Shown: positions 9,332 to 19,404, counted from the stretch's first letter. The stretch: 64,000 nucleotides of DNA from JADCGM01 sp943368345 (GCA_943368345.1 CALRKY020000004.1:1-64000); one strand, 5' to 3'. Notes: generated by a model from the letters alone, not told the origin. Numbers and translations are program-made.

Positions 9332-10460
9332 ATGCGCCCTGACGCGCAAAACCATATCACCCGCATCCAGCAGGCGCTTGACCTGCTGAGGAGGTTTCTT
9401 TGACTGGGATCGCGCCCTCCGCCGTCTCGACCAGCTGAACGCCCGGGTCGAGGACCCGACGCTGTGGAATGATCCCAAGGCCGCGCAGGAAGTGATGCGC
9501 GAACGCCGTCGTCTCGATGAGGCGGTGACCGCCACCCGCAAGATCGAAGGCGAGCTGGAGGACAATGCCGGCCTCATCGAAATCGCCGAAGCCGAAGGCG
9601 ACACCGCGATGGTCGACGATGTCGTTGCGGCCCTCGCCGAACTCGCCGACCGTGCCGATACCGACAAGGTCAAGGCGCTGCTCGCGGGGGAGGCCGACGC
9701 CAATGACACCTATGTCGAAATCAATTCCGGCGCTGGTGGCACCGAAAGCCAGGACTGGGCGCAGATGCTGCAACGCATGTATGCCCGCTGGGCCGAGCGG
9801 CGCGGCTTCAAGGTGGAGATGATCGACTATCATGCGGGCGAACAAGCCGGCATCAAATCGGCGACCATGTTGTTCAAGGGCGAGAACGCCTTTGGCTGGG
9901 CCAAGACCGAAAGCGGCGTCCACCGGCTGGTGCGGATCAGTCCCTATGACAGCGCCGCGCGGCGGCATACCAGCTTTGCCAGCGTCTGGGTTTATCCGGT
10001 CATCGACGATTCAATCGATATCGTCATCGAAGACAAGGATTTGCGCATCGACACCTATCGAGCCTCCGGCGCGGGCGGGCAGCATATCAACACCACCGAC
10101 TCTGCGGTCCGCATCACCCACATACCGACCGGCATCGTGGTGTCCTGCCAGAACCAGCGTAGCCAACACAAGAACCGTGCCGAGGCGATGAGCCAGCTAA
10201 AAGCCCGCCTCTACGAGCGGGAACTGTCCGAACGCGAAGCCGTCGCCAACGCCGAAAATGCCACCAAAAGCGACATCGGCTGGGGTCATCAGATTCGCAG
10301 CTATGTTTTGCAACCCTATCAGCTGGTGAAAGATCTGCGCACCGGCGTCACCTCCACCGCCCCCGGCGACGTGCTCGACGGCGCGCTGGACCCGTTCATG
10401 GCGGCAGCGCTCAGCCAGCGGGTGACGGGCGAGAAGGTTGATGTGGAGGATGTGGACTGA
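9332..10460 (+). CDS. prfB: Peptide chain release factor 2, expressed by +1 programmed frameshift
   Basis: RF2 recognises UGA and UAA stops and releases the nascent chain. The gene starts at ATG 9332 with AAGGA upstream. After 23 codons it meets an in-frame TGA (9401-9403). Skipping one base gives LDWDRALRRLDQLNARVED and the rest of RF2, for 375 residues in total. The GGQ catalytic motif is present (GAGGQHINTTDSAV). The stop-recognition tripeptide reads SPY rather than the enterobacterial SPF, which I recall as usual for alphaproteobacteria. A simple ORF caller would miss the first 23 codons and start within the body. The frameshift makes RF2 synthesis depend on RF2 level. Confidence 0.95.
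9388..9404 (+). promoter_or_regulatory. prfB programmed frameshift site
   Basis: An internal Shine-Dalgarno-like AGGAGG (9389-9394) sits just before TTT CTT TGA C. The slippery CTT (9398-9400) is followed by the in-frame TGA (9401-9403), and a +1 shift resumes at GAC (9402). This is the classic RF2 autoregulatory arrangement, with the usual spacing of a few bases between the SD-like element and CTT. Confidence 0.95.
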
Positions 10461-10480
10461 GGTTTGCCGTTCCTGAATCT

Positions 10481-10503
10481 CTCCCTCGCCGAGGGAGGGT
10501 TTG
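10481..10503. terminator. Hairpin between convergent prfB and metC
   Basis: CTCCCTC-GCC-GAGGGAG (10481-10497) is a 7-bp perfect stem followed on the plus strand by GGTTT. It occupies most of the 49-bp gap between two converging genes and could end transcription of prfB. The T-run is short, so strength is uncertain. Its sequence resembles the repeat arms at 9138-9314. Confidence 0.5.
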
Positions 10504-10509
10504 GGTGGG

Positions 10510-11709
10510 TCATACCAGCCTCGCCAGCCCTGCCTCCAAATCCGCGATCAAATCACCGACATCCTCCAGCCCGATGTGCAGGCGGATCAATTGCCCCGGC
10601 GCGGTCCAGCTTGTGGCGGTGCGGATGCTGTGGGGTTCGACCGGCAGGATCAGGCTTTCGAAGCCCCCGAACGAAAAACCCATGCCGAAATGGGCGAGGC
10701 CGTCTACGAAGGGAGCCATGGCGGGGCGGTCACCGGATTTCAGGGTGAAGGCGAACAGGCTGGAGCTGCCGTTGAAGTCGCGGGCCCAATGCGTGTGGCC
10801 GGGGCAGGCGGGCAGGGCGGGGTGAAGCACCCGGTCGACTATGGGGTGGGTGCTGAGCCAGCGGGCGACTTCCAGCGCGCTGGACTCGTGTCTCTGCAAT
10901 CGCGTGTGAAGCGTTCTAAGGCCCCTCTGAGCCAGATAGGTGTCATCTGGGGATGCACACTGCCCAAACCGGTGACTCGCGCTCTGAAGGGCCTCCCAGG
11001 CCGCTGGCGAGGCCGTTACGCTGCCCATCATCACATCGGAATGGCCGACGATGTATTTGGACAGGGACTGGATGCTGAGGTCGATACCCTTGGCGATGGC
11101 CGGGAACAGCAGCGGGGTGGCCCAGGTATTGTCGAACAGCGTCACCAACCCTCGCGCCTTTGCGGCGGCGACAATCGCGGGCACATCGGGGATTTCAAAT
11201 GTCAGGGAGCCGGGGGCTTCGAGGAATATCGCCCGCGTTTCCGGGCGGATGAGCGCGGCGATCCCGGTCCCGACCATCGGGTCGTAATAGGTCGTCTCAA
11301 CACCCGCTCGTTTCAGCACGGTGTTGCAGAAAATCCGGGTCGGCTCGTAGACCGAATCGACCATCAGCAGATGATCGCCGGTTTTCAGTACCGCCATCAG
11401 CGCCGTGGCGATGGCTGCAACGCCGGACGGGAATAATTTCGTGCCCTTTGCGCCGGGTTCAATCTCGGTCAGCGCGGCTTCCAGCGACCATTGGGTCGGG
11501 GTGCCGCGCCTGCCGTAATAGAGGCCGTCGTTCGGGGCGGCACTTGCCGCATCAAGGTCGGCCAGCGTTTCGAACAGGCAGGTGGAGGCGTGATAAACCG
11601 GGGTGTTGACGATCCCGTGGGTCCACTCCGGCCGCCGTCCGGCCTGGGCAAGAACCGTCGCGGGTTTGCGGGGACCCCGGTCGCTGTCCCGGTCGCCGGT
11701 CTTGCTCAC
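10510..11709 (-). CDS. metC: Cystathionine beta-lyase (Cys/Met metabolism PLP enzyme)
   Basis: 399-residue cytosolic PLP enzyme of the trans-sulfuration family, predicted to cleave cystathionine to homocysteine, pyruvate and ammonia. The PLP lysine is K218 in SIQSLSKY. Other family signatures are the YGRRGTPT loop, PSGVAAI and DNTWATP. The start is GTG 11709, overlapping the sseA stop (GTGA); an upstream ATG at 11751 would lie inside sseA. Beta-lyase versus gamma-synthase or gamma-lyase activity is inferred from the YGRRGTPT-type signature, not proven. The coupling to a sulfurtransferase gene fits sulfur amino acid metabolism. Confidence 0.88.
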   Translation of the reverse strand: MSKTGDRDSDRGPRKPATVLAQAGRRPEWTHGIVNTPVYHASTCLFETLADLDAASAAPNDGLYYGRRGTPTQWSLEAALTEIEPGAKGTKLFPSGVAAIATALMAVLKTGDHLLMVDSVYEPTRIFCNTVLKRAGVETTYYDPMVGTGIAALIRPETRAIFLEAPGSLTFEIPDVPAIVAAAKARGLVTLFDNTWATPLLFPAIAKGIDLSIQSLSKYIVGHSDVMMGSVTASPAAWEALQSASHRFGQCASPDDTYLAQRGLRTLHTRLQRHESSALEVARWLSTHPIVDRVLHPALPACPGHTHWARDFNGSSSLFAFTLKSGDRPAMAPFVDGLAHFGMGFSFGGFESLILPVEPHSIRTATSWTAPGQLIRLHIGLEDVGDLIADLEAGLARLV

Positions 11710-12548
11710 GCCGCGCCGGTCACCACCGGCGTATTGGCCTCGGCCCCCCATTCGGCCCAGCTGCCATCATAGAGCGCCACATCCTTGTGCCCGAGCAGGC
11801 CCAGCCCGAAGGCGAGGACGGCGGCGGTCACACCTGACCCGCAGGTTGTGGTTACCGGTTTGGCAAGGTCGATCCCGGCGGTCTCGAACGCCGCCTTCAA
11901 CTCATCGCCGCGCTTCCAGGTGCCATCGGCATTGAACAGCTGATCCTGAGGCAAATTCTTTGCCCCCGGCATATGGCCACCGCGCAGCCCCTCACGGGGT
12001 TCAGCCACTGCACCGGTGAACCGGCCCGCCGGACGCGCATCGAGCACCTGTTCGGCCTTGGTCTTCAGGTTGTCCATCATCTGGCCCAGCGTCCGGACGC
12101 GGCTCTTGTCCTGCCAAACCGTGAAGTGGCGGTGCCGCACGACGGGCTTACCCGATTCGGCCTGACGCCCTTCGCTGGTCCATCTGCCGAACCCGCCGTC
12201 GAGCAGGGCGACTTCATGCGCACCGAACAGGTGGAGCATCCACCAGGCCCGGGCCGAGCTGTGCAGCGGGCTGTTGTCGTAGATGACGATCCGGCTGCCG
12301 TCGCCAAGGCCGAGGGCCTGCATTCGGCTGGCAAATTTCTCCGGCGTCGGCAGCATATGCGGCAGCCCGGTCGAGGTATCGACGATTTCGTCCAGGTCCA
12401 TGAACACTGCGCCGGGAATATGCGCCGCCTCAAATTCCGCCCGTGCCGATTTGCCATCGGTCGGCAGATAGATGGTTGCGTCAATGACGCGCAGATCACT
12501 CTTGCCGAGCTCAGCCGCCAGCCATTCGGTGCTCACCAACGCGTCCAT
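11706..12548 (-). CDS. sseA: 3-mercaptopyruvate sulfurtransferase (two-domain rhodanese)
   Basis: 280-residue protein with two rhodanese domains; the N-terminal one is inactive and the C-terminal one carries the active-site loop C236-G-S-G-V-T. That CGSGVT loop is the signature separating mercaptopyruvate sulfurtransferases from thiosulfate rhodaneses. It transfers sulfur from 3-mercaptopyruvate to cyanide or thiols. It is translationally coupled to metC downstream. The 92-bp gap upstream separates it from the divergent queF. Confidence 0.93.
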   Translation of the reverse strand: MDALVSTEWLAAELGKSDLRVIDATIYLPTDGKSARAEFEAAHIPGAVFMDLDEIVDTSTGLPHMLPTPEKFASRMQALGLGDGSRIVIYDNSPLHSSARAWWMLHLFGAHEVALLDGGFGRWTSEGRQAESGKPVVRHRHFTVWQDKSRVRTLGQMMDNLKTKAEQVLDARPAGRFTGAVAEPREGLRGGHMPGAKNLPQDQLFNADGTWKRGDELKAAFETAGIDLAKPVTTTCGSGVTAAVLAFGLGLLGHKDVALYDGSWAEWGAEANTPVVTGAA

Positions 12549-12640
12549 GCATCCTCCTCGGATCGATCTTCACGGCCCGAATAGCGGGGCGGCGCGCGTA
12601 ACGCTAGACGGCTATCGCCGGAGAGATTAGCTGAATCGCC

Positions 12641-13093
12641 ATGACAGAGCATTTGACCCAGCTTGGACAGTCCGCCGCCGCCGCTGCGGCCCCCGATCAG
12701 GCCCGGTTGGAATATGTCGCCAACCCGCGCCCCGGGGACCTGTACCTGGTGCGGTTTGCGGTGCCGGAATTCACCTCGCTCTGCCCGGTGACAGGCCAGC
12801 CGGACTTTGCCCATTTGGTCATCGATTATGCCCCGGACGCCACAATTGTTGAATCCAAGTCGCTGAAACTGTTCATGCAGTCGTTCCGCAACCACGGCGC
12901 CTTTCACGAGGATTGCACCGTCGGCATCGGGACGCGGCTGTTTGCCGAAATGCGACCCCACTGGCTCCGCATCGGCGGCTATTGGTACCCGCGCGGTGGA
13001 ATTCCGATTGATGTGTTCTGGCAAAGCGGCTCGGTGCCGGACGGTCTGTGGGTGCCAGAGCAAGGCGTCGCCGGATATCGCGGGCGGGGCTAA
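12641..13093 (+). CDS. queF: NADPH-dependent 7-cyano-7-deazaguanine reductase (unimodular QueF)
   Basis: 150-residue tunnelling-fold nitrile reductase that converts preQ0 to preQ1 in queuosine tRNA biosynthesis. The catalytic cysteine is C48 in FTSLCPVTGQPDF, with D55 following. The ESKSLKLF motif for NADPH binding is present. Its length fits the short YkvM-type rather than the ~280-residue enterobacterial form. It converges on queE with stop codons sharing 4 bp (CTAA), so the queuosine genes face each other. queD is not in the window. Confidence 0.95.
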   Translation: MTEHLTQLGQSAAAAAAPDQARLEYVANPRPGDLYLVRFAVPEFTSLCPVTGQPDFAHLVIDYAPDATIVESKSLKLFMQSFRNHGAFHEDCTVGIGTRLFAEMRPHWLRIGGYWYPRGGIPIDVFWQSGSVPDGLWVPEQGVAGYRGRG

Positions 13094-13722
13094 GGAATCC
13101 CGATCAGTTTGTGGGTTTGCAGGCTGAGCCGCCAGCGGGGGTGGCTGAGGCAATAGGCGGTGGCGGCGGCGATGTTGGCCGCCTGCTCGGGACCGTCCAT
13201 CGGCTGCAGGAAGAAATGCCGGAAATCCCAGTCGGCGAATCGCTCCGGCGGGGCGAGCGGCTGCGGGTAGACGAGTTTCAATTCATGGCCGGACCGCAGC
13301 ACGATTTCGGCCTCAGCCTTCGGGCTGACACACACCCAATCGAGCCCGGCAGGTGCAGGCTGGGTGCCGTTCGTCTCCACCCCGACTTCGAACCCGCGCG
13401 CCTGCAGCGCCTCGATCAACGGCGTATCCAGCTGCAGCAGCGGCTCACCCCCGGTGCAGACGACATAACGGTGGCAGGGATAATCCCCCCAGGCGGCGGC
13501 CACGGCATTGGCCAGCGCGTCGGCAGTCCTGAACTTGCCGCCACCCGGGCCATCGGTTCCAACAAAGTCGGTATCGCAGAAATTGCAGACCGCACCCGCA
13601 CGGTCGCGCTCCAGCCCGCTCCATAAGTTACAGCCAGCAAAGCGCAGGAACACCGCGCGGCGCCCGGTATGTGCGCCCTCGCCCTGCAGCGTCACGTAAA
13701 GCTCTTTGACCGCGTAGGTCAT
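13090..13722 (-). CDS. queE: 7-carboxy-7-deazaguanine synthase (radical SAM)
   Basis: 210-residue radical SAM enzyme that contracts carboxy-tetrahydropterin to CDG, the second-last step towards preQ0. The cluster cysteines are in an expanded motif (FAGCNLW followed by CNFCDT about 14 residues later). GGEPLLQ and ETNGT are typical. The start ATG 13722 overlaps the queC stop (ATGA). A longer open frame reaches 13788 within queC but lacks support. Confidence 0.94.
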   Translation of the reverse strand: MTYAVKELYVTLQGEGAHTGRRAVFLRFAGCNLWSGLERDRAGAVCNFCDTDFVGTDGPGGGKFRTADALANAVAAAWGDYPCHRYVVCTGGEPLLQLDTPLIEALQARGFEVGVETNGTQPAPAGLDWVCVSPKAEAEIVLRSGHELKLVYPQPLAPPERFADWDFRHFFLQPMDGPEQAANIAAATAYCLSHPRWRLSLQTHKLIGIP

Positions 13723-14393
13723 GGTAGCGCCGGGTCCGGGATGCCGGCGTCGGCAAAGCCCTTGGCGCGCAACCGGCACGAATCGCACCGACCGCAGGGT
13801 TCGCCCGCCGGGGTCGGGTCATAGCAGCTCCAGGTCAGCGCCAGCGGGGCACCGATGCGGACCGCCTCCCGCACGATATCGGCCTTTGACATGGCGATCA
13901 GCGGGGTGTGGACGGTGAACCGTTGCCCCTCCACCCCGGCCTTGGTGGCCGTTGCCGCCATATCTTCAAACGCCCGGATGAAGTCCGGACGGCAATCGGG
14001 GTAGCCGGAATAGTCGAGCGCATTGACCCCGATGAACAGGTCCCGCGCCCCTTCCGCCTCCGCCCACGCGAGGGCGAGACTGAGGAACACCGTATTGCGC
14101 GCCGGGACATAGGTGACGGGAATTCCCGGCTCGACGCCGTCTTTGGGCACGGCAATATCGGCAGTCAGTGCCGATCCGCCAAAGGCGCGTAGATCGAGCG
14201 GCAGCGTCACATGCCGGACTGCACCAATCGCGGCGGCAACCCGCGCGGCATGGCTGAGCTCGATCCGGTGCCGCTGGTTATAGTCGATGGTGAGCGCCAG
14301 CAGATCATAACCGGCCGCCCGCGCCATCGCCGCGACCGTCGTCGAATCAAGCCCGCCCGAAAGCAGGACCACTGCTGTCCGCCGTTGTTTCAC
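13719..14393 (-). CDS. queC: 7-cyano-7-deazaguanine synthase
   Basis: 224-residue ATP-dependent enzyme making preQ0 from CDG and ammonia. The PP-loop SGGLDSTT lies near the N-terminus. Zinc-binding cysteines are at the C-terminus (WSCYDP, then EPCGRCDSCR). I place the start at GTG 14393, giving MKQRRTAVVLLSGG; a TTG at 14429 would add 12 low-complexity residues. It heads a queC-queE pair with overlapping start and stop. Confidence 0.94.
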   Translation of the reverse strand: MKQRRTAVVLLSGGLDSTTVAAMARAAGYDLLALTIDYNQRHRIELSHAARVAAAIGAVRHVTLPLDLRAFGGSALTADIAVPKDGVEPGIPVTYVPARNTVFLSLALAWAEAEGARDLFIGVNALDYSGYPDCRPDFIRAFEDMAATATKAGVEGQRFTVHTPLIAMSKADIVREAVRIGAPLALTWSCYDPTPAGEPCGRCDSCRLRAKGFADAGIPDPALP

Positions 14394-14507
14394 GCCGCGC
14401 GCGATACCCGACCCGCCGCCGCCCGCCAAGCACCCGACCGAACGGGCGGGTTGCCGATCTGGAATTTGACCGGCAAAGTCCGGTGAAACTGGGGGAGTAT
14501 TTCATCG

Positions 14508-16520
14508 ATGCGCAGCTTTCTGGCTTCGACCCTTATGCTGATGGCGGTACCGGCAACGGCAGGCCCGATGCAGGACGCCTATAATGCCGCCCAGGCAGCG
14601 CTCGATGCGGGCAAGGACGAGGAAGCGGTGCAGGGATTTTCCGCTCTGCTCGCAAAACTGCCGAACGCCGACAAACCGGGCAACCGCACCGCCGCGCTGA
14701 TCCGGTCGCGATTGGGATCGGCTTATATGCGGATGAACGACGCGGCCTCGGCGGTTGGGCCGCTTGAGCGGGCCAACAAAGACCTGCCGGTTGCGACCGA
14801 AGCGGACCGGCGCGAACGGCTCGCGGTTCAACTCGATCTTGCACGCGCGCTCGACGCCTCTCAGGAGCGCGCCCGCGCCAAGCAGGCCTACCGGGATGCG
14901 ATGGCAAGTGCATTGGCCCTGCAGTCCGAGATGGACGTACTTAACGCACATATCGGACTCGGCCGCTTGTCGATTTTCGATGATCCGGCAACCGCCAGAC
15001 AAGAACTCGATACCGCGATCCAACTGGCGGTGAAGCTGAAGGTCGACGGTGAACCGCTCGCTAGCGTCTATGGTCTGCGAGGTCGTGTCGAACTCAATCA
15101 CGGAAATCTGTCGGCGGCCAAGAAGTGGTTTGAACTCGGATTGAAATCGGCCGGCGGGATGGGACGAAAAGTGTCGGTCGCTGACACGCGCATCCGCAGT
15201 GATCTCGGGATCGTCAATTTCTTGATAGGGAACGGGGAATCGGCCCGGGAGTATTTTGCCTATACAGGTGCCGGTCGATTGCCTGATGGCGGAATTACGC
15301 GCGGGGCTGAAACACCTCTGCCATATTGTGGCGTCGGAACCGGCGTTGATCCAGCAGACTTGGCGATCGTGGATTTTTCCATTGCCGACGATGGTCGGGT
15401 GCTCGCGCCGACGACGGTCTATTCTACCCGACCCGGCGTGATTGAGGATGCGTTCGAACGGTCGGTCGCAAGCTGGAGCTGGAACCCGGAGTCGCTTGCG
15501 AAGCTGCACAAATTCTGGCGCCAGTCGGTGCGATTACAACTCCGTTGTGTAGGAACGGGAGCGAGAGGTTCCGTCGACTCGGAGTTTTGGCGTGAATGGG
15601 GGGATTGGGCTAGGTCCAAGGGCGTAGCGGGTGGGCCGGTCGCGGGGTCGGACGTGCTACAGCTGCCGTTGCTTCGGGCAGAACTTTTGCGGCGTGTCTC
15701 AGCAAATGGCCCTTCGTCACTGCAGTTGGTGCCCGTTCTTTTGGGGCTGGCAAACAATAGCATTGTGAGCCGTGCCGAAGCCAAGGACGCGATAGGGCGC
15801 GTCAATGAAATTCTGGTTTCGTCCAACGCCCCAGCCAACGTCCGCATAAAATGGGAACTGGGGTTCGAAACAATTTTCGGGAGCAACAGCGGGAAGAAAA
15901 ATACCTATTCGAAAGACTATGGTCTAGCGCTATCCCAAAAAATTCCTGCGCTTTTGGTCCGGATAGAATCTCGAGGAGATGGTGCAACCAAGGGGGCGGA
16001 ACTTGTTCGGCTGACACTTGCAACGATGCTGGAGCAAACCGGCAATAAACCCGCCGCGCATGCACTTTATAGCGCGATTGTTTCGGCGCCGCTGACGATA
16101 CTGCCCGACAACAATCCGATGCGGCAGGTTGCACTGTTGCGGCTCGCATCTATTGCCGCCGCTAACAAGCAAATCGATGTTGCCCGTGCGGCGCTCGACG
16201 CAACGGGTCTTAGCCCAGATCAATGTGCAATTGTCGATTCAAGTCCAATTAAAAAGTTGGGTGGCGCATCACAATTCGAATATCCACCAGAAACGGCGGG
16301 CTGGGGCTTTGGCGGATTCACCCAAGTCGCCTATGATATTGATGCTGCCGGTAAGCCGCTGAATGTTCGCACAGTTATCGCCTACCCGCCCTTCATTTTT
16401 TCCAAGGTTGTGGAGGATGGTGTTCGTCGATTCCGATATGAACCCGTATTTCGCGACGGTGCAAACGCTGGGTGCGGAGGCATGATGCAAAGCATCAACT
16501 TCAAAGGCATCACAGGCTGA
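14508..16520 (+). CDS. Secreted TPR protein with two TonB-C-like domains, function unknown
   Basis: 670 residues with a signal peptide at about 1-18 (ATA-GP). Residues 20-250 are TPR-like helical repeats. A TonB C-terminal-like segment follows at about 274-347 (AIVDFSIADDGRVLAPTTVYSTRPG, flanked by C274 and C347 in a pattern that could form a disulfide). Another helical stretch comes next, and a second TonB-C-like segment at about 575-660 (AYDIDAAGKPLNVRTV, also flanked by cysteines). There is no N-terminal membrane anchor beyond the signal peptide, so it is not a classical TonB. The RBS is good (GGGGGAG before ATG). The last third is richer in A/T than its neighbours. It stands alone between queC and phaR. 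A periplasmic scaffold or protein-binding role is a guess. Confidence 0.85.
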   Translation: MRSFLASTLMLMAVPATAGPMQDAYNAAQAALDAGKDEEAVQGFSALLAKLPNADKPGNRTAALIRSRLGSAYMRMNDAASAVGPLERANKDLPVATEADRRERLAVQLDLARALDASQERARAKQAYRDAMASALALQSEMDVLNAHIGLGRLSIFDDPATARQELDTAIQLAVKLKVDGEPLASVYGLRGRVELNHGNLSAAKKWFELGLKSAGGMGRKVSVADTRIRSDLGIVNFLIGNGESAREYFAYTGAGRLPDGGITRGAETPLPYCGVGTGVDPADLAIVDFSIADDGRVLAPTTVYSTRPGVIEDAFERSVASWSWNPESLAKLHKFWRQSVRLQLRCVGTGARGSVDSEFWREWGDWARSKGVAGGPVAGSDVLQLPLLRAELLRRVSANGPSSLQLVPVLLGLANNSIVSRAEAKDAIGRVNEILVSSNAPANVRIKWELGFETIFGSNSGKKNTYSKDYGLALSQKIPALLVRIESRGDGATKGAELVRLTLATMLEQTGNKPAAHALYSAIVSAPLTILPDNNPMRQVALLRLASIAAANKQIDVARAALDATGLSPDQCAIVDSSPIKKLGGASQFEYPPETAGWGFGGFTQVAYDIDAAGKPLNVRTVIAYPPFIFSKVVEDGVRRFRYEPVFRDGANAGCGGMMQSINFKGITG

Positions 16521-16528
16521 CTTGAGCC

Positions 16529-17077
16529 CTAGTTCTTCCCCAATTTATCCAGCTGGGCCTGAAGCGCCGCCATTTGGGCTTTCAATTGCTGGATTTCCTC
16601 GTTGGGGGTGGAGGGGGTGGGTTTGCGGCCGGTTAGCATATCGGCGGCGGCCTGGAACATCGCCATATTCTGTTTGGCGAGCGTTTCGAACGGCTTGAAC
16701 GCACCTGCGCCAAAGGCCCCGGAGACGGCGGTGCGGAACTGGGCTTGGTTCTTGCGGAAAGCCTCCATCGAGGCTTCGAGATAATGCGGCACCATCGATT
16801 GCATCGAATCGCCGTACATGGCGATCAGCTGGCGCAGGAAGGGCACCGGCAGCATGGTCTGGCCGCGCGTCTCCTCCTCCATGATGATCTGGGTCAGGAC
16901 GCTGTGGGTGATGTCCTCCCCCGATTTGGCATCGATCACCTTGAAATCGCGGCCCGTGCGCGTCATCGCCGCCAGATGCTCAAGCGTGATATAGCTGGAG
17001 CTGTCGGTGTTATAGAGACGGCGGTTGGCGTATTTCTTGATGATGATCGGCTCGGGATGCTTTTCGGAAACGGCCAT
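16529..17077 (-). CDS. phaR: Polyhydroxyalkanoate synthesis repressor PhaR
   Basis: 182-residue regulator with the PHB-accumulation N-terminal DNA-binding domain (IIIKKYANRRLYNTD near residue 10) followed by the PHB_acc domain (HSVLTQIIMEEE, LPVPFLRQLI). The tail ends in a short coiled coil (EEIQQLKAQMAALQAQ). In related bacteria it senses PHA granules and represses phasin and PHA genes, including itself. ATG 17077 is the supported start (AGGGTG upstream). It is divergent from the PhaC-like hydrolase gene and converges on the TPR gene with an 8-bp gap. Confidence 0.95.
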   Translation of the reverse strand: MAVSEKHPEPIIIKKYANRRLYNTDSSSYITLEHLAAMTRTGRDFKVIDAKSGEDITHSVLTQIIMEEETRGQTMLPVPFLRQLIAMYGDSMQSMVPHYLEASMEAFRKNQAQFRTAVSGAFGAGAFKPFETLAKQNMAMFQAAADMLTGRKPTPSTPNEEIQQLKAQMAALQAQLDKLGKN

Positions 17078-18158
17078 GTCACACCCTGATATCAGCGAAT
17101 ATCCGTCCGTAGCACGCGGCGATGCTGCACTGCAACGACGTGCACGCGGTCCGCACCCGATGCAGCATTTTCTGGGGCTGGCCATGGCGGCGGCGGATGG
17201 GGACCCGCAGCGGTTGGCGGCGGTGCTGGCCGGGGTCCGGGCCTATCAGGCGCACCCCTACCGCCGGGAGGTCGAGGACGTGCCGGTGGTGGCGACTGCG
17301 GGGGCGGTGCGGCTGCTGGATTATGGCGGCAGTGGCCCGCCGGTGGTGTTTGTGCCGTCGCTGATCAATCCGCCGACCGTGCTCGACCTTGCGGCAGACA
17401 ATTCCTTGCTGCGCTGGCTGGCGGGGCAGGGGGTCAGGCCGCTGCTGGTGGATTGGGGACGGCCCGGAACTGACGAGCAGCGATTGGATATCGACGGCTA
17501 TGTCACGGCGCGCCTGCTGCCCCTGCTGGCGGCGGTGGGGGAGCCGGTGGCGCTGGTTGGGTATTGCCTCGGCGGAACCATGGCCGTGGCGGCGGCGATG
17601 CTGCACCCGGTGACGCGGCTGGCGATGATTGCCACGCCCTGGCGTTTCTCCGGCTATGGCGCGGATCAGCAGCAGGCGGTGGCGGGCTGGTGGCAGGGGG
17701 TTGCACCGGTCGCGGCACCGCTGGGCGCGATCCCGATGGACATGGTGCAGCCGCTGTTCTGGGGCCTTGATCCCAAAGCCGCGTCCCAGAAATTTGCGGG
17801 CTTCGGGCGGCGGGACCCGGGCAGCGCCGGGGCAAGGGCCTTTGTCGCGCTGGAGGATTGGGCGAACGACGGGCCGCCGCTCTCCCTGCCGGCGGCGCGG
17901 CAATGTTTCGGCGATTTTTTCGAACGGGATTTGCCGGGTCGGGGGGAATGGTGGCTGAACGATATCCGGGTCGATCCGGCGGCGATCACCGTTCCGGTCG
18001 CGAACTTCATTTCGACTCGGGACCGGATTGTGCCAGCCGCCGCCGCGCCCGATGCCGGGCTGGCGGTCCAGGTCGCTGCCGGACATGTCGGTATGGTCGT
18101 CGGGTCCCAGGCCAAGGCGCTGCTATGGGAGCCGCTCCGGGAATTTCTGATCGGGTAG
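17076..18158 (+). CDS. Alpha/beta-fold hydrolase related to PHA synthase (PhaC-like)
   Basis: About 360 residues. The nucleophile elbow reads GYCLGG, with cysteine as in PHA synthases rather than serine, inside VALVGYCLGGTMAVAAA. FVPSLINPP and LLVDWGRPG match PhaC-family strands. The C-terminal DRIVP and GHVGMVVG supply the Asp and His of the triad. It is much shorter than a true PhaC (about 580 residues) and lacks most of the N-terminal domain, so its exact reaction is open. The start is uncertain: ATG 17076 keeps the RGPHP segment that I recall as conserved, but it abuts the phaR start; ATG 17160 would free the region holding the operator-like palindrome. Confidence 0.85.
   Translation: MSHPDISEYPSVARGDAALQRRARGPHPMQHFLGLAMAAADGDPQRLAAVLAGVRAYQAHPYRREVEDVPVVATAGAVRLLDYGGSGPPVVFVPSLINPPTVLDLAADNSLLRWLAGQGVRPLLVDWGRPGTDEQRLDIDGYVTARLLPLLAAVGEPVALVGYCLGGTMAVAAAMLHPVTRLAMIATPWRFSGYGADQQQAVAGWWQGVAPVAAPLGAIPMDMVQPLFWGLDPKAASQKFAGFGRRDPGSAGARAFVALEDWANDGPPLSLPAARQCFGDFFERDLPGRGEWWLNDIRVDPAAITVPVANFISTRDRIVPAAAAPDAGLAVQVAAGHVGMVVGSQAKALLWEPLREFLIG
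17125..17135. promoter_or_regulatory. Candidate PhaR operator upstream of phaR
   Basis: CTGCACTGCAA contains the palindrome TGCA-C-TGCA, 48 bp upstream of the phaR start. The flanking ATGCTGCA (17122-17129) is repeated inverted as TGCAGCAT at 17161-17168. TGC/GCA-rich dyads are the known PhaR target type in Paracoccus and Rhodobacter. The same core recurs before the thiolase gene. Confidence 0.55.
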
Positions 18159-18189
18159 AGCCGCTTTCCTTCGCACCCGCACAAGACTA

Positions 18190-18200
18190 TTGCACTGCAA
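18190..18200. promoter_or_regulatory. Candidate PhaR operator upstream of the thiolase gene
   Basis: TTGCA-C-TGCAA is a perfect 11-bp palindrome, 22 bp before ATG 18223 and immediately before the ribosome binding site region. It shares TGCACTGCAA with the site at 17125-17135. Confidence 0.55.
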
Positions 18201-18222
18201 AATCCTTGAGAGGAGAGCGCCC

Positions 18223-19395
<1,173 letters not shown>

Positions 19396-19404
19396 AAAAG
19401 TCAC

